Assembly: GCA_030694265.1 (NCBI GenBank)
Contig: JAUXYP010000008.1
Location: forward strand, 1 to 64,000
From: Sulfuricurvum sp.
GTDB taxonomy: Bacteria; Campylobacterota; Campylobacteria; Campylobacterales; Sulfurimonadaceae
Direction: 5' to 3'
DNA length: 64,000 nucleotides
A program made the translations under genes and the position numbers. Below the pieces are notes generated by a model that saw nothing but the letters and a program-made list of their open reading frames with translations, was not told the DNA's origin and made no database searches. Shown one piece after another: positions 44,291 to 53,066 of this stretch (position 1 is the first letter of the stretch; every line of letters begins with the position of its first letter).

Positions 44291-46249
44291 ATGAGTGATA
44301 TCGTAAAACCAACTTTTCAACCTAATCGAGAGTTCGCAAAGCAAGCCCGTATTAAAAATATGTGTGAATATAACGATCTGCAAACATGGGCCTCAGAGGA
44401 TTATGAAGGATTTTGGGGACATTTTGCCAATGAGAAGATTGATTGGTTCTCTCCTTATAGTCAAGTTCTTGATGAGAGTACTGCACCGTTTTATAAGTGG
44501 TTTGTGAATGGTAAATTGAATGTTGCGCATCAATGTATTGACCGTCACCTCGCAACGCGAAAAAATAAAGCAGCGATTATTTTTGAAGGTGATCGTGGTG
44601 ATAAACAAATCATTACCTATCTTGAACTTTATTACAACGTTAATAAATTTGCAAACCTTCTTAAAAATGAATTTGGTGTCAAAAAAGGTGACCGTGTTGT
44701 TATCTATATGCCGATGATTCCGGAAGCTGCGTATGCGATGCTGGCATGTGCCCGTATCGGTGCTATTCACTCGATCGTCTTTGGCGGATTTTCTGCTGAG
44801 GCGCTCAAAGACAGAATCGAAGATGCTGATGCAAAAGTGGTCATCACAGCAGACGGTGCTTACCGAAAAGATAAGCCGTATATGTTAAAGCCGGTTGTCG
44901 ATGAAGCGTTAAGTGGGAATACTCCGGTTCAAAAAGTTTTGGTTATTGAGCGAAACAACGAAGAGATTACCTGGGTTTCAGGACGTGACTACTCGTACAA
45001 CGAACTCATCAAACATCAGTCAACTAAATGTGAAGCGGAAGTAATGGATGCGGAAGACCCACTCTTTTTACTTTATACTTCAGGTTCTACCGGAAAACCA
45101 AAAGGGGTTCAGCACAACAGTGCGGGATATATCCTTTGGGCGCAAATGACGATGGAATGGGTCTTTGATGTCAAAGAGAACGATACCTACTGGTGTACTG
45201 CCGATGTTGGCTGGATCACAGGGCATACCTACATTGTTTACGGTCCACTTGCTATGGGTGCTACGACGGTCATGTTTGAGGGTGTTCCGACCTATCCGGA
45301 TGCAGGTCGTCCATGGAAAATGGTGGAAGAGTATAAAATCAATCAGTTCTACACGGCTCCGACAGCTATCCGTGTTTTACACAAAATGGGTGAAGACGAA
45401 CCGGCTAAATATGATCTTAGCAGCCTAAAAGTTCTTGGAACGGTTGGTGAACCGATTGATCCTCCAGCGTGGAAATGGTACTACGAGGCAGTCGGTGGCA
45501 GTAAGTGTGCTATCGTCGATACGTATTGGCAAACGGAGACGGGTGGTCACATTGTCTCTCCACTTCCGGGTGCGACTCCGATCAAACCTGCATGTGCAAC
45601 GTTTCCGCTTCCAGGTATCATCGCTGAGATTTTAGATCCACAAACGGGTGAAAAAGTGGGAGTGGGCGAGGGCGGTTATATGTGTGTTACACGTCCTTGG
45701 CCGTCTATGATTCGTGGCATTTGGGGTGATCCAGAGCGCTTTGTGAAATCGTATTTCGGTGATGTGAAAAAAGATGGGAAGCCTGTATATTTTACGGGCG
45801 ATGGCGCTGTCTATGACGAAGAAGGCTATATTACGATTACTGGGCGCACAGATGACGTTATCAATGTCTCTGGTCACCGTATGGGTACTGCTGAGGTAGA
45901 AGCGGCATGTAAAAAACACCCAAATGTTGCGGAAGTTGCAGTTGTCGGCAAGCCGCATGAGCTCAAAGGTGAGGGGATCTTCGCATATATTGTTTTAAAA
46001 AGCGAAGATACTATGGCTGAAGAGATGGAAATGGTCAAAGAGATCAACAAGGTTATTATTAAAGAGATTGGAAACATCGCTATCTGTGATGATATCGTTT
46101 TTGTACCTGGATTGCCAAAAACACGTTCAGGGAAAATTATGCGCCGTATTTTGCGCTCAATTGCCAAAGGCGAAGTGATTACGCAAGATATCTCGACTCT
46201 CGAAGACCCGAGTATCGTGGCGACGATCGAAGTCAAAGTTAAAGGATAA
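44291..46249 (+). CDS. acs: Acetate--CoA ligase
   Basis: A 652-residue acetyl-CoA synthetase. The P-loop-like [12 protein letters not shown] near residues 263-274, the YWQTETGGH motif near 412-420 and the C-terminal acetylation-site region [11 protein letters not shown] near residue 603 are diagnostic. It activates acetate to acetyl-CoA through acetyl-AMP. AAGGAG precedes the ATG. It closes the acetate-uptake block and could be switched by lysine acetylation like other Acs enzymes, by family knowledge. Confidence 0.98.
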   Translation: MSDIVKPTFQPNREFAKQARIKNMCEYNDLQTWASEDYEGFWGHFANEKIDWFSPYSQVLDESTAPFYKWFVNGKLNVAHQCIDRHLATRKNKAAIIFEGDRGDKQIITYLELYYNVNKFANLLKNEFGVKKGDRVVIYMPMIPEAAYAMLACARIGAIHSIVFGGFSAEALKDRIEDADAKVVITADGAYRKDKPYMLKPVVDEALSGNTPVQKVLVIERNNEEITWVSGRDYSYNELIKHQSTKCEAEVMDAEDPLFLLYTSGSTGKPKGVQHNSAGYILWAQMTMEWVFDVKENDTYWCTADVGWITGHTYIVYGPLAMGATTVMFEGVPTYPDAGRPWKMVEEYKINQFYTAPTAIRVLHKMGEDEPAKYDLSSLKVLGTVGEPIDPPAWKWYYEAVGGSKCAIVDTYWQTETGGHIVSPLPGATPIKPACATFPLPGIIAEILDPQTGEKVGVGEGGYMCVTRPWPSMIRGIWGDPERFVKSYFGDVKKDGKPVYFTGDGAVYDEEGYITITGRTDDVINVSGHRMGTAEVEAACKKHPNVAEVAVVGKPHELKGEGIFAYIVLKSEDTMAEEMEMVKEINKVIIKEIGNIAICDDIVFVPGLPKTRSGKIMRRILRSIAKGEVITQDISTLEDPSIVATIEVKVKG

Positions 46250-46344
46250 CTTTCTTTGTATTCCCCATTGCGGGAATATTATAAACTGCAAATTTCCCTA
46301 CCATGCGTTATACTTATGCCTAAACTTTAGAATAATGGATTTTC
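46250..46344. other. Spacer after acs: hairpin and promoter-like element
   Basis: A short stem ATTCCC/GGGAAT near 46260-46277 follows the acs stop codon by about 10 bases and may end transcription, though no strong T-run follows. TATACT at 46309-46314 is a plausible -10 box for the next gene. Confidence 0.4.
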
Positions 46345-47067
46345 ATGAGATATAAAATTGGACATTTTCAAAACAGCATTGCAACCTTAGAACTAAAAGA
46401 GAGAACGCTCTACCAAAACACGTTGATTTTAGGAGAAGAGGGATCTGGTAAGACTCATCTAGCAAATAAAATACGACATTATGTGATGGCTAACGGTATT
46501 CCTACCCTTTATCTTGATTTTTCAGACCCCTCTATCGAAAAAATCGAAGAGAAGTTCAAAGATGCGGATACGTTTTTTTACCTTCGTTTTGAGGAGAGTG
46601 ACGAATTTGAAGCGGCTCTTGATAAGGCGATTGCAGAGCGTCGTAATATCTATATGGCGGCTAGCACTTCGTACTTTGCCAGTAAACGCAATGTAAAAAG
46701 CAAGCTCTCTCGGATGATACAAAAGCATGAATTATTGGAAAATTATTATTACTTTTTCCATGAAATCGAGAGTTTGAATGGATTTTATACCAAATTTGAA
46801 GATTTCATTTATTATATTTTCGATCTCGTTAATATGAAAAAATACGGATTTACTTTCCTCGCACAGCCTAATGAGATATTCGAAGATTCACGCATCAAGC
46901 TTCTTTTCACATTCCTCTATTTGGGACGCTGTTCAAATGCGCATTATTACAATACATCGGTTTTACGAAGTTTGAAGACTAATACGTTTTATTATCAGTA
47001 TCGTATGGATAATCGCTCATTGTTGTTTAATCAGATACAAAGTGATATCGCCATTATTGATGCCTAA
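46345..47067 (+). CDS. Hypothetical P-loop ATPase-like protein, 240 aa
   Basis: The N-terminal third has a Walker A motif, LILGEEGSGKTHLANK near residues 28-43, and a strand ending YLDFSD that could start the Walker B region. The rest is rich in aromatic residues (YYYFF, YYIFDLV) and has no further family marks that I know. There are no membrane segments. It resembles small DUF87/HerA-like helicase fragments but lacks the long insert, so the family is uncertain. It has a probable own promoter and no operon partner. Confidence 0.75.
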   Translation: MRYKIGHFQNSIATLELKERTLYQNTLILGEEGSGKTHLANKIRHYVMANGIPTLYLDFSDPSIEKIEEKFKDADTFFYLRFEESDEFEAALDKAIAERRNIYMAASTSYFASKRNVKSKLSRMIQKHELLENYYYFFHEIESLNGFYTKFEDFIYYIFDLVNMKKYGFTFLAQPNEIFEDSRIKLLFTFLYLGRCSNAHYYNTSVLRSLKTNTFYYQYRMDNRSLLFNQIQSDIAIIDA

Positions 47068-47103
47068 GGCATTTGCTTTTTATCTTTGACTCAGTTGGAT
47101 TAA

Positions 47104-47122
47104 TCAGGCAAAAACTGCCTGA
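47104..47122. terminator. Bidirectional stem-loop between convergent genes
   Basis: TCAGGCA and TGCCTGA form a perfect 7-bp stem around AAAAC. The stem lies between the P-loop gene and the chemoreceptor gene, which run toward each other. Confidence 0.5.
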
Positions 47123-47134
47123 GCGGATAGTGTG

Positions 47135-48586
47135 TTAGGCGGGATTGGCTTCTTGAACCATTTTTTCGAGTAAACTGAACAGTTCTGTACTGTGTTGTTC
47201 CATCAACTGCATATTCTGAACAATTGAATCTTTACTCTTAACGCTTTGGCAATCTTTTCGTGTTACACACTCAAGCGTTTGCGCTACGAGTTTGTGAACA
47301 GCGCTATGCGGTGCTTCCATCATTTTGTATGCGGATGTATTGGAGAAAAGTTGTTTTCCTTCACCCTCGTAGTACCATTTACCCATTCGGCAATTATGAT
47401 GATCTGTTGTAGCGATGGTATTGCTGGAATTTTCATGGATAATTGAGGAGTAAGTATTGTGTTTGAAAATGATATGATCGACTTTTACCAGCGTAGTGAA
47501 AAGTGAGTCATTGATGTATTTTGCCGCTTTTGCAGAACTGTGTGCCGTGCTGGCAAAATTTTCCAAAATATTTTCAAACTCGTAGACATCGGAACGTGAT
47601 TTTTGTGCAATGTCTCCGATGGTATCCGAATTGCCTTGGATGTCATTGGCCTCTTGCTGCAGCGTGTTGAGGGTCATGGAAATCTCTTGTGTTGCTTTTT
47701 GGGTTCGCTCTGCGAGTTTTCGTACTTCGTCCGCTACGACGGCAAATCCACGTCCATGTTCACCTGCTCGTGCGGCTTCGATCGCCGCATTGAGTGCTAA
47801 GAGGTTGGTTTGGTCAGCGATGTCTTTGATAAGGTTGGCAACAGCGTTGATCTCATTGGTGCGTTGAGTAAGCGAGGTAATGGCATCACTCGAAGTAGAG
47901 ATTAACTCCATAAGGTTTTCGAGATTAGAGACAACAGTTGTGACACTGGATTGGCTTTTGGTGACTACTTGTGCTGTTGCGGAAGAAGCGTTATTGATCT
48001 CTCTAGCAAAATCACAGTTTTTTTGTATGTCATTTTGGATAGTGGACAGAGAGGTGGATACGCCACCGCTGATACGTTCAAATTCACGACCTAATTCGGT
48101 GCTCATTTTGCCTTTGAATGAGAGGGCAATTTCATCAATGGCATTGTTGAATACAGCGCCAATTTCGGTGAAATCCCCTTTGTACCCTTCTTTGAACAAA
48201 ATACGGTTGATTTTCCCCTGATTAGCAGAATCCAGAGAGGCGTGAATGTCTCGCATCATTTGCTCTACTTGATCGAGGAGATCATTGATACTCCACGCAA
48301 TACCTTGGAGAGTATGTTTGTCTGAGATATGGGTAATACGCTCTGAAAGATTTCCACTGGATGCTTTGAGAAGAACATCGCGTATTTGGCGCACGAGGGT
48401 GTCATTGAAAATTTTTGCACATGGGTCATCATTCTGGGTGATAAAAAGACCTCCAGTAGCCGCTATGAAAAGAATACCTGCAGGTATAAATGTGCCAAGA
48501 ATTGCTAAATAGACAGCGGCACCAATCGTAAGGACGAAATAAAAAAGAGTCTTTTTATTGCTGAAGAGAGAGGACGAATTCGTCAT
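47135..48586 (-). CDS. Methyl-accepting chemotaxis protein with C-terminal CZB domain (CetA-like)
   Basis: A 483-residue chemoreceptor. An N-terminal pair of membrane helices ([19 protein letters not shown] and [14 protein letters not shown]) has almost no periplasmic domain between them, and HAMP-like segments follow. The signalling tip [33 protein letters not shown] is intact (here split: [20 protein letters not shown] near residues 265-285). The C-terminus holds a zinc-binding CZB domain ([10 protein letters not shown]). The layout fits an energy-taxis transducer that works with a separate PAS protein, encoded just upstream. ATG at 48586 is chosen behind AAGGAG. Confidence 0.9.
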   Translation of the reverse strand: MTNSSSLFSNKKTLFYFVLTIGAAVYLAILGTFIPAGILFIAATGGLFITQNDDPCAKIFNDTLVRQIRDVLLKASSGNLSERITHISDKHTLQGIAWSINDLLDQVEQMMRDIHASLDSANQGKINRILFKEGYKGDFTEIGAVFNNAIDEIALSFKGKMSTELGREFERISGGVSTSLSTIQNDIQKNCDFAREINNASSATAQVVTKSQSSVTTVVSNLENLMELISTSSDAITSLTQRTNEINAVANLIKDIADQTNLLALNAAIEAARAGEHGRGFAVVADEVRKLAERTQKATQEISMTLNTLQQEANDIQGNSDTIGDIAQKSRSDVYEFENILENFASTAHSSAKAAKYINDSLFTTLVKVDHIIFKHNTYSSIIHENSSNTIATTDHHNCRMGKWYYEGEGKQLFSNTSAYKMMEAPHSAVHKLVAQTLECVTRKDCQSVKSKDSIVQNMQLMEQHSTELFSLLEKMVQEANPA

Positions 48587-49064
48587 AGGTGACTCCTTGT
48601 TCATTTAATACGGTGTTTAGTAGATTAAGAGACGCGTCCATACCGCCTGTTTTTTCTGCTGCGAGGAGTTGCGCATAGATTCCAGGGATAACTTCGAGTG
48701 CTTTTTTACTGGGCTTACGGCGTACGGAGTGGAAATCACGAATACTGCCGTTGGTGTTTTTGGTTGCTGTGACATTGGCAAAAACCCAATAGTATGAGCC
48801 GTCTTTTGATAGGTTTTTGACGTAAGCAAAAATCTCTTCTTTATTTTGAATACGATCCCATAAAAGTTTGAACACTATTTTTGGCATATCGGGATGACGT
48901 AAGATTGAGTGAGGAGCATCTAGCAGTTCGTGTTCTTCGTATCCTGAGATTTTGATGAACGTTTTATTGCCGTAAATGATTTTACCGCGAGTGTCAGTTT
49001 TGGAAACAATAAAATCATTTTCATTGAGCGTTTTTTCATTTTTTGTCGGATTTGGTCGCTGCAT
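48555..49064 (-). CDS. PAS-domain protein, Aer/CetB-like
   Basis: A 169-residue soluble PAS protein. [20 protein letters not shown] near residues 17-36, then [18 protein letters not shown] and [11 protein letters not shown] near 100, match the Aer and CetB PAS domain that binds FAD and senses redox state. It has no membrane or signalling domain, so it must act through a partner. Its 3' end overlaps the chemoreceptor start by about 32 bases, strongly suggesting a CetB-CetA type pair. FAD binding is inferred. Confidence 0.88.
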   Translation of the reverse strand: MQRPNPTKNEKTLNENDFIVSKTDTRGKIIYGNKTFIKISGYEEHELLDAPHSILRHPDMPKIVFKLLWDRIQNKEEIFAYVKNLSKDGSYYWVFANVTATKNTNGSIRDFHSVRRKPSKKALEVIPGIYAQLLAAEKTGGMDASLNLLNTVLNEQGVTYDEFVLSLQQ

Positions 49065-49066
49065 GT

Positions 49067-52000
49067 TTACTCCTTTGTAATTTTAGTATGTTGGTGTTCT
49101 TTGCAAAATGTGTTAAACATCTCAGGTAAAAGAGGTTTACTGTAATAATATCCTTGTATTTCATTGCATCCTTGTGCTCGTAAGTATTCAAGCTGTTCTA
49201 TGGTTTCTACTCCCTCGGCGATCGATATGAGTCCAAGGCTATGCCCCATTTGAATTACGGCACTGACGATGGCTTTGTCCTCAGGATCGGTACTGATATC
49301 ACGGACAAAGGATTGATCGATTTTTAGTTTGTAAATTTTAAACTTTTTGAGATAAGCCAAAGAAGAATAGCCCGTACCAAAATCATCTATCGACATACGA
49401 ATACCACGCTCATGTAGATCATTCATAATGGCGATAGCGGATTGCGGATTGTGCATCGCTATCCCTTCGGTTAATTCGAGTTCCAAATATTCGGGAGGCA
49501 AATCCACTTCTTCAAGAATACTCGTGATGAGATTAGGCAGATTCGGATGTCGAAATTGAACGGCAGATAGGTTTACTGCCATGATGATTGGAGACTGCCC
49601 TTGCATAATCCAACTTTTAGCTTGAGAAATTGCGGTGCGTAATACCCATTCTCCGATGGGAAGAATCATTCCATTATCCTCAGCAATAGGGATGAATTCA
49701 ACCGGAGAGATGAAGCCAAATTGCGGATGTTCCCAGCGAATTAATGCTTCTGCCCCAATGACAGTGGCATCTTGTGCACTCAGTTGGGGTTGGTAGACGA
49801 GATGAAATTCATTTCGCTCTAATGCGGTATGCAAGGCATTAGTAAGATCGAGGTTACGTTGCGAATTTATTTGCATTTCGGGAGTAAAGAAAGAATAGGC
49901 ATTGCGCCCCTCTTTTTTTGCTCGATACATTGCGACATCTGCATTTTTAGAGAGTGTTTCGATATCGGAGCCATCGGATGGGTAGAGTGCAATTCCCAAT
50001 GATGCAGTGACGGAGAGCTCATGATTTTCCAGATGGAATGGATTGGCGATGGATGTGAGTATTTTTTGGGCGACTTGAGCGGCGCCATTGACGTCGGTTT
50101 CGGGCAATAAGAGGACAAATTCATCTCCCCCCATGCGAGAAACGGTATCTCCATCACGCAGCCCATCAGTGAGTCGTTTTGCTAAATCTATGAGCAACAA
50201 ATCCCCGATGCTGTGACCGAGTGTATCATTGATGGTTTTAAAATGATCAAGATCGAGGAAAATAAGAGCAAATTGATCTTCGTTTCGCTTTGCGAGATTG
50301 AGAGTATATTGGAGGTGATCGTCCATTTGGATACGATTTGGAAGTCCTGTAAGTGCATCAAAATTCGCCAAATAATGGATCTTCTCTTGCGTCTTTTTTT
50401 GTTCGCTGATGTCTTCTTCAATGGCAATGTAGTGCGTCGTTCGGCCCTCAGTGTCTAAAACAGGAGCAACGTTAATGGAATAGATGTAATTCGTTCCATC
50501 TTTGCGTTTGTTGATAAATTCTCCCTGCCATTTTTTCTGTTGTACTAATGCTTCCCACATAGAATCATACGCATGTGCTGGTGTATTTCCTGATTTAAGA
50601 AGACGCGGATTTTTACCGATCACTTCCTCTGACGTATAACCCGTATTGGTGATAAAAGCAGCATTAACGTATTCGATGTTCGCTTTGAAATCGGTGATGA
50701 TAATGGAATTCGGGCTTTGTTCCATAGCTTGGGTTTGAACGAGAAGTGTGCTTTCATCAGATTTTCGTTGGGTAATATCTCGCGTGACTCCCAATAGGTT
50801 TGTCACTTCACCTTTGGCGTCGCGCATTGGGGTTGCATGGGTTTCGAGCCAACGGCGTGTCCCTTGAAGCCCTGTTACTTCAAATGCAAAAATACCGCTT
50901 TCTCCACTCATAACTTTGCGATGCAAAGCTATAAATCCTGCGCGGTATTGGGGAAGTATATAATCGGTTAAGCCATATTGCTGTGCCTCTTCGAGCGTTT
51001 GCGCCTCGAGCATCGCCAAACCTGCCGGATTCATTTGCACTAATTTACCGCGGGAATCGACGACTTTAACGCATTCAGGTTCGGTTTTAATAATGGTATC
51101 AAGACGCTGTTCGCTTTCGATCAGTGCATTTTCTGATTTTTTGCGGTCAGTGATGTCTTGGTAAATTCCAAGTAATCCTATAATAGTATGATTTTGGTTA
51201 TAGAGAGGTACTTTTGAAGTACTTAGCCAAATTTGTTCTCCCGATGGTGTGGTTTGAGGCTCTTCAAAAAAGAGTTTTGGAATACCGCTGTCTATGACTA
51301 GGCGATCATCTGCACGGTAGAGTTCTGCTTGCTCTGCCCACGGCATTTCAAAATCATCTTTGCCGATGAGCTCTAGGGAATTTTGTTTATCTGCATCATT
51401 CGCAAAGACATCATTACAGCCTAGATACTTTAAATCGAGATCTTTCCAAAAAATACGCATTGGTGCAGTGTTGATAATCGTCGTCAGTAGATGGTATGAA
51501 TCGGAGAGTTTTTGCTGTGCACGAATGCGTGCGGCATCACGCTCGAAGTTGTCCAGCGCATAGTCAATATCGGTTGCCATTTCGACCAATAGTTTTTGAG
51601 CAGCTTCGTCGAAAGCGTTTCTCTCACCAGCATAAAGGGTAAAAATACCGATCACAACACCGTTACGGTGCAGAGGTACTGCGGCAGAGGCTCCCCATCC
51701 GAATTGTTCACCTTTTTGATGCCATTGCGCAGTGGCGGGGTCATGGATGAAATCCTGGCACCAAAAAGGGCGATTTTCGCGGAATGCTGTCCCTGTAGGA
51801 CCGTGTGAGGATGGATGGGCAGGGTCTAAAAAAATACGAAGAGTTTGAAGATAATCAGTGCCGTCTCCGGCATAAGCAACTGCTTTTAACTCATTGGATT
51901 CTTTATCAGCTAATCCAATCCATGCCATCTTCATCCCGCCGAAGGTGACGGCATCTTGACAGATCTGAGGAAAAAGCTCATCTTCGTTTTTACTGCGAAC

Positions 52001-52963
52001 AATGGCTTGATTACACTGGCTGAGGGCAGCGTATAAATCGCGCATTCGATGAGCATCTTCTTGTGCTTTAGTACGTTCATTATTGATTTTGGCAAGTTTG
52101 TTTTGGGTTTCGGACAACCATGCTAGAACACTGTCTTCCATCCCTTTGTTAATTTGTATTTTAGAAGAGAAATCTCCGCTACCAATACGTACGATATGAG
52201 AGTGAAGGAGTCGTAATGAGCCTCCCAGTGTCAAATACAAAGCTTGACGTATGCGCCATAGCGTCCATATTAATACAAAGCCAATAAAAATAAAAGCTAG
52301 ACGCATCATCAATGCCATTTTTTCTGCGTTATGAACTGCTACTTGGGTTCGCTGATCCATTAAAGTGTGAGCATCACTGATTGGTTTCATTATGGCGTAT
52401 TTGGCTTGATGATAGAGGGCATCGTGCAGCATTTTAAATGCTTTATGGCGATTTTCATCCGTTGTCGGGGTTGTTGATTCGACAATCTTTATGGCATTAA
52501 ATTCAATTTTAGTAAGCTGGTCTGAATGGCTCTTTGCTTCAGAGAGCAGGGCAAATTCTTGGCGCGTAAATTCAAGCTTTTGCATCATGGTTAACAAGGA
52601 AATGGGTTTTGTTGCTGGATAGGGACGTTTGTCGTCCGATAATACGAGATCCCAATAGATGTCTCCGTAGTGAAGAGGGCGGGGTTTTAGTCCATTTCGG
52701 ATATCGAGAATTTCTTGGTAGTGCTGTTTGTAGATTGGATCACCGGTAAGGACATACGTACGCACCATACGGGTTAAATCATCGGAGGATTGGCGAAGTT
52801 CATCCGCTATTTGATGAGATTCATAACGCTGATGATTGGCTCTATCGATGGCTTTTTCGGAGCGTACATAGAGGACAAAGATAAGAACAGAAATTAAAAA
52901 TACGGAAATCGATCTCCACAAATAGTGATTAAAGAGAGATATGTCTTTATTGGATAAGAGCAT
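49067..52963 (-). CDS. Large multi-sensor GGDEF-EAL protein (GAF plus three PAS domains)
   Basis: A 1298-residue membrane protein. Two membrane helices (SVFLISVLIFVLYV near residue 20 and LAFIFIGFVLIWTLW near residue 220) flank a periplasmic sensor of about 190 residues; then come HAMP, a GAF domain (about 330-490), three PAS domains (about 500-870), GGDEF with RMGGDEF intact, and EAL with GAEALIRW and DDFGTGYSSLAYL intact. Both cyclase and phosphodiesterase activity are possible. It is first in an operon with the PAS protein and chemoreceptor, three bases from the next gene. Confidence 0.93.
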   Translation of the reverse strand: MLLSNKDISLFNHYLWRSISVFLISVLIFVLYVRSEKAIDRANHQRYESHQIADELRQSSDDLTRMVRTYVLTGDPIYKQHYQEILDIRNGLKPRPLHYGDIYWDLVLSDDKRPYPATKPISLLTMMQKLEFTRQEFALLSEAKSHSDQLTKIEFNAIKIVESTTPTTDENRHKAFKMLHDALYHQAKYAIMKPISDAHTLMDQRTQVAVHNAEKMALMMRLAFIFIGFVLIWTLWRIRQALYLTLGGSLRLLHSHIVRIGSGDFSSKIQINKGMEDSVLAWLSETQNKLAKINNERTKAQEDAHRMRDLYAALSQCNQAIVRSKNEDELFPQICQDAVTFGGMKMAWIGLADKESNELKAVAYAGDGTDYLQTLRIFLDPAHPSSHGPTGTAFRENRPFWCQDFIHDPATAQWHQKGEQFGWGASAAVPLHRNGVVIGIFTLYAGERNAFDEAAQKLLVEMATDIDYALDNFERDAARIRAQQKLSDSYHLLTTIINTAPMRIFWKDLDLKYLGCNDVFANDADKQNSLELIGKDDFEMPWAEQAELYRADDRLVIDSGIPKLFFEEPQTTPSGEQIWLSTSKVPLYNQNHTIIGLLGIYQDITDRKKSENALIESEQRLDTIIKTEPECVKVVDSRGKLVQMNPAGLAMLEAQTLEEAQQYGLTDYILPQYRAGFIALHRKVMSGESGIFAFEVTGLQGTRRWLETHATPMRDAKGEVTNLLGVTRDITQRKSDESTLLVQTQAMEQSPNSIIITDFKANIEYVNAAFITNTGYTSEEVIGKNPRLLKSGNTPAHAYDSMWEALVQQKKWQGEFINKRKDGTNYIYSINVAPVLDTEGRTTHYIAIEEDISEQKKTQEKIHYLANFDALTGLPNRIQMDDHLQYTLNLAKRNEDQFALIFLDLDHFKTINDTLGHSIGDLLLIDLAKRLTDGLRDGDTVSRMGGDEFVLLLPETDVNGAAQVAQKILTSIANPFHLENHELSVTASLGIALYPSDGSDIETLSKNADVAMYRAKKEGRNAYSFFTPEMQINSQRNLDLTNALHTALERNEFHLVYQPQLSAQDATVIGAEALIRWEHPQFGFISPVEFIPIAEDNGMILPIGEWVLRTAISQAKSWIMQGQSPIIMAVNLSAVQFRHPNLPNLITSILEEVDLPPEYLELELTEGIAMHNPQSAIAIMNDLHERGIRMSIDDFGTGYSSLAYLKKFKIYKLKIDQSFVRDISTDPEDKAIVSAVIQMGHSLGLISIAEGVETIEQLEYLRAQGCNEIQGYYYSKPLLPEMFNTFCKEHQHTKITKE

Positions 52964-53014
52964 TGTGTTCCAATTAACTTTAATAAAATAATTTATAGAT
53001 GTAATAAAATTGTA

Positions 53015-53020
53015 ATTATA
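53015..53020 (-). promoter_or_regulatory. Putative -10 box (TATAAT) for the signalling operon
   Basis: On the minus strand GCTATAAT lies about 52 bases before the start of the large GGDEF-EAL gene. It would drive that gene, the PAS gene and the chemoreceptor gene. Confidence 0.5.
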
Positions 53021-53066
53021 GCGTATAACAAGGGGATATTTAAGGACTTCGGAATAAATTTAAAGT

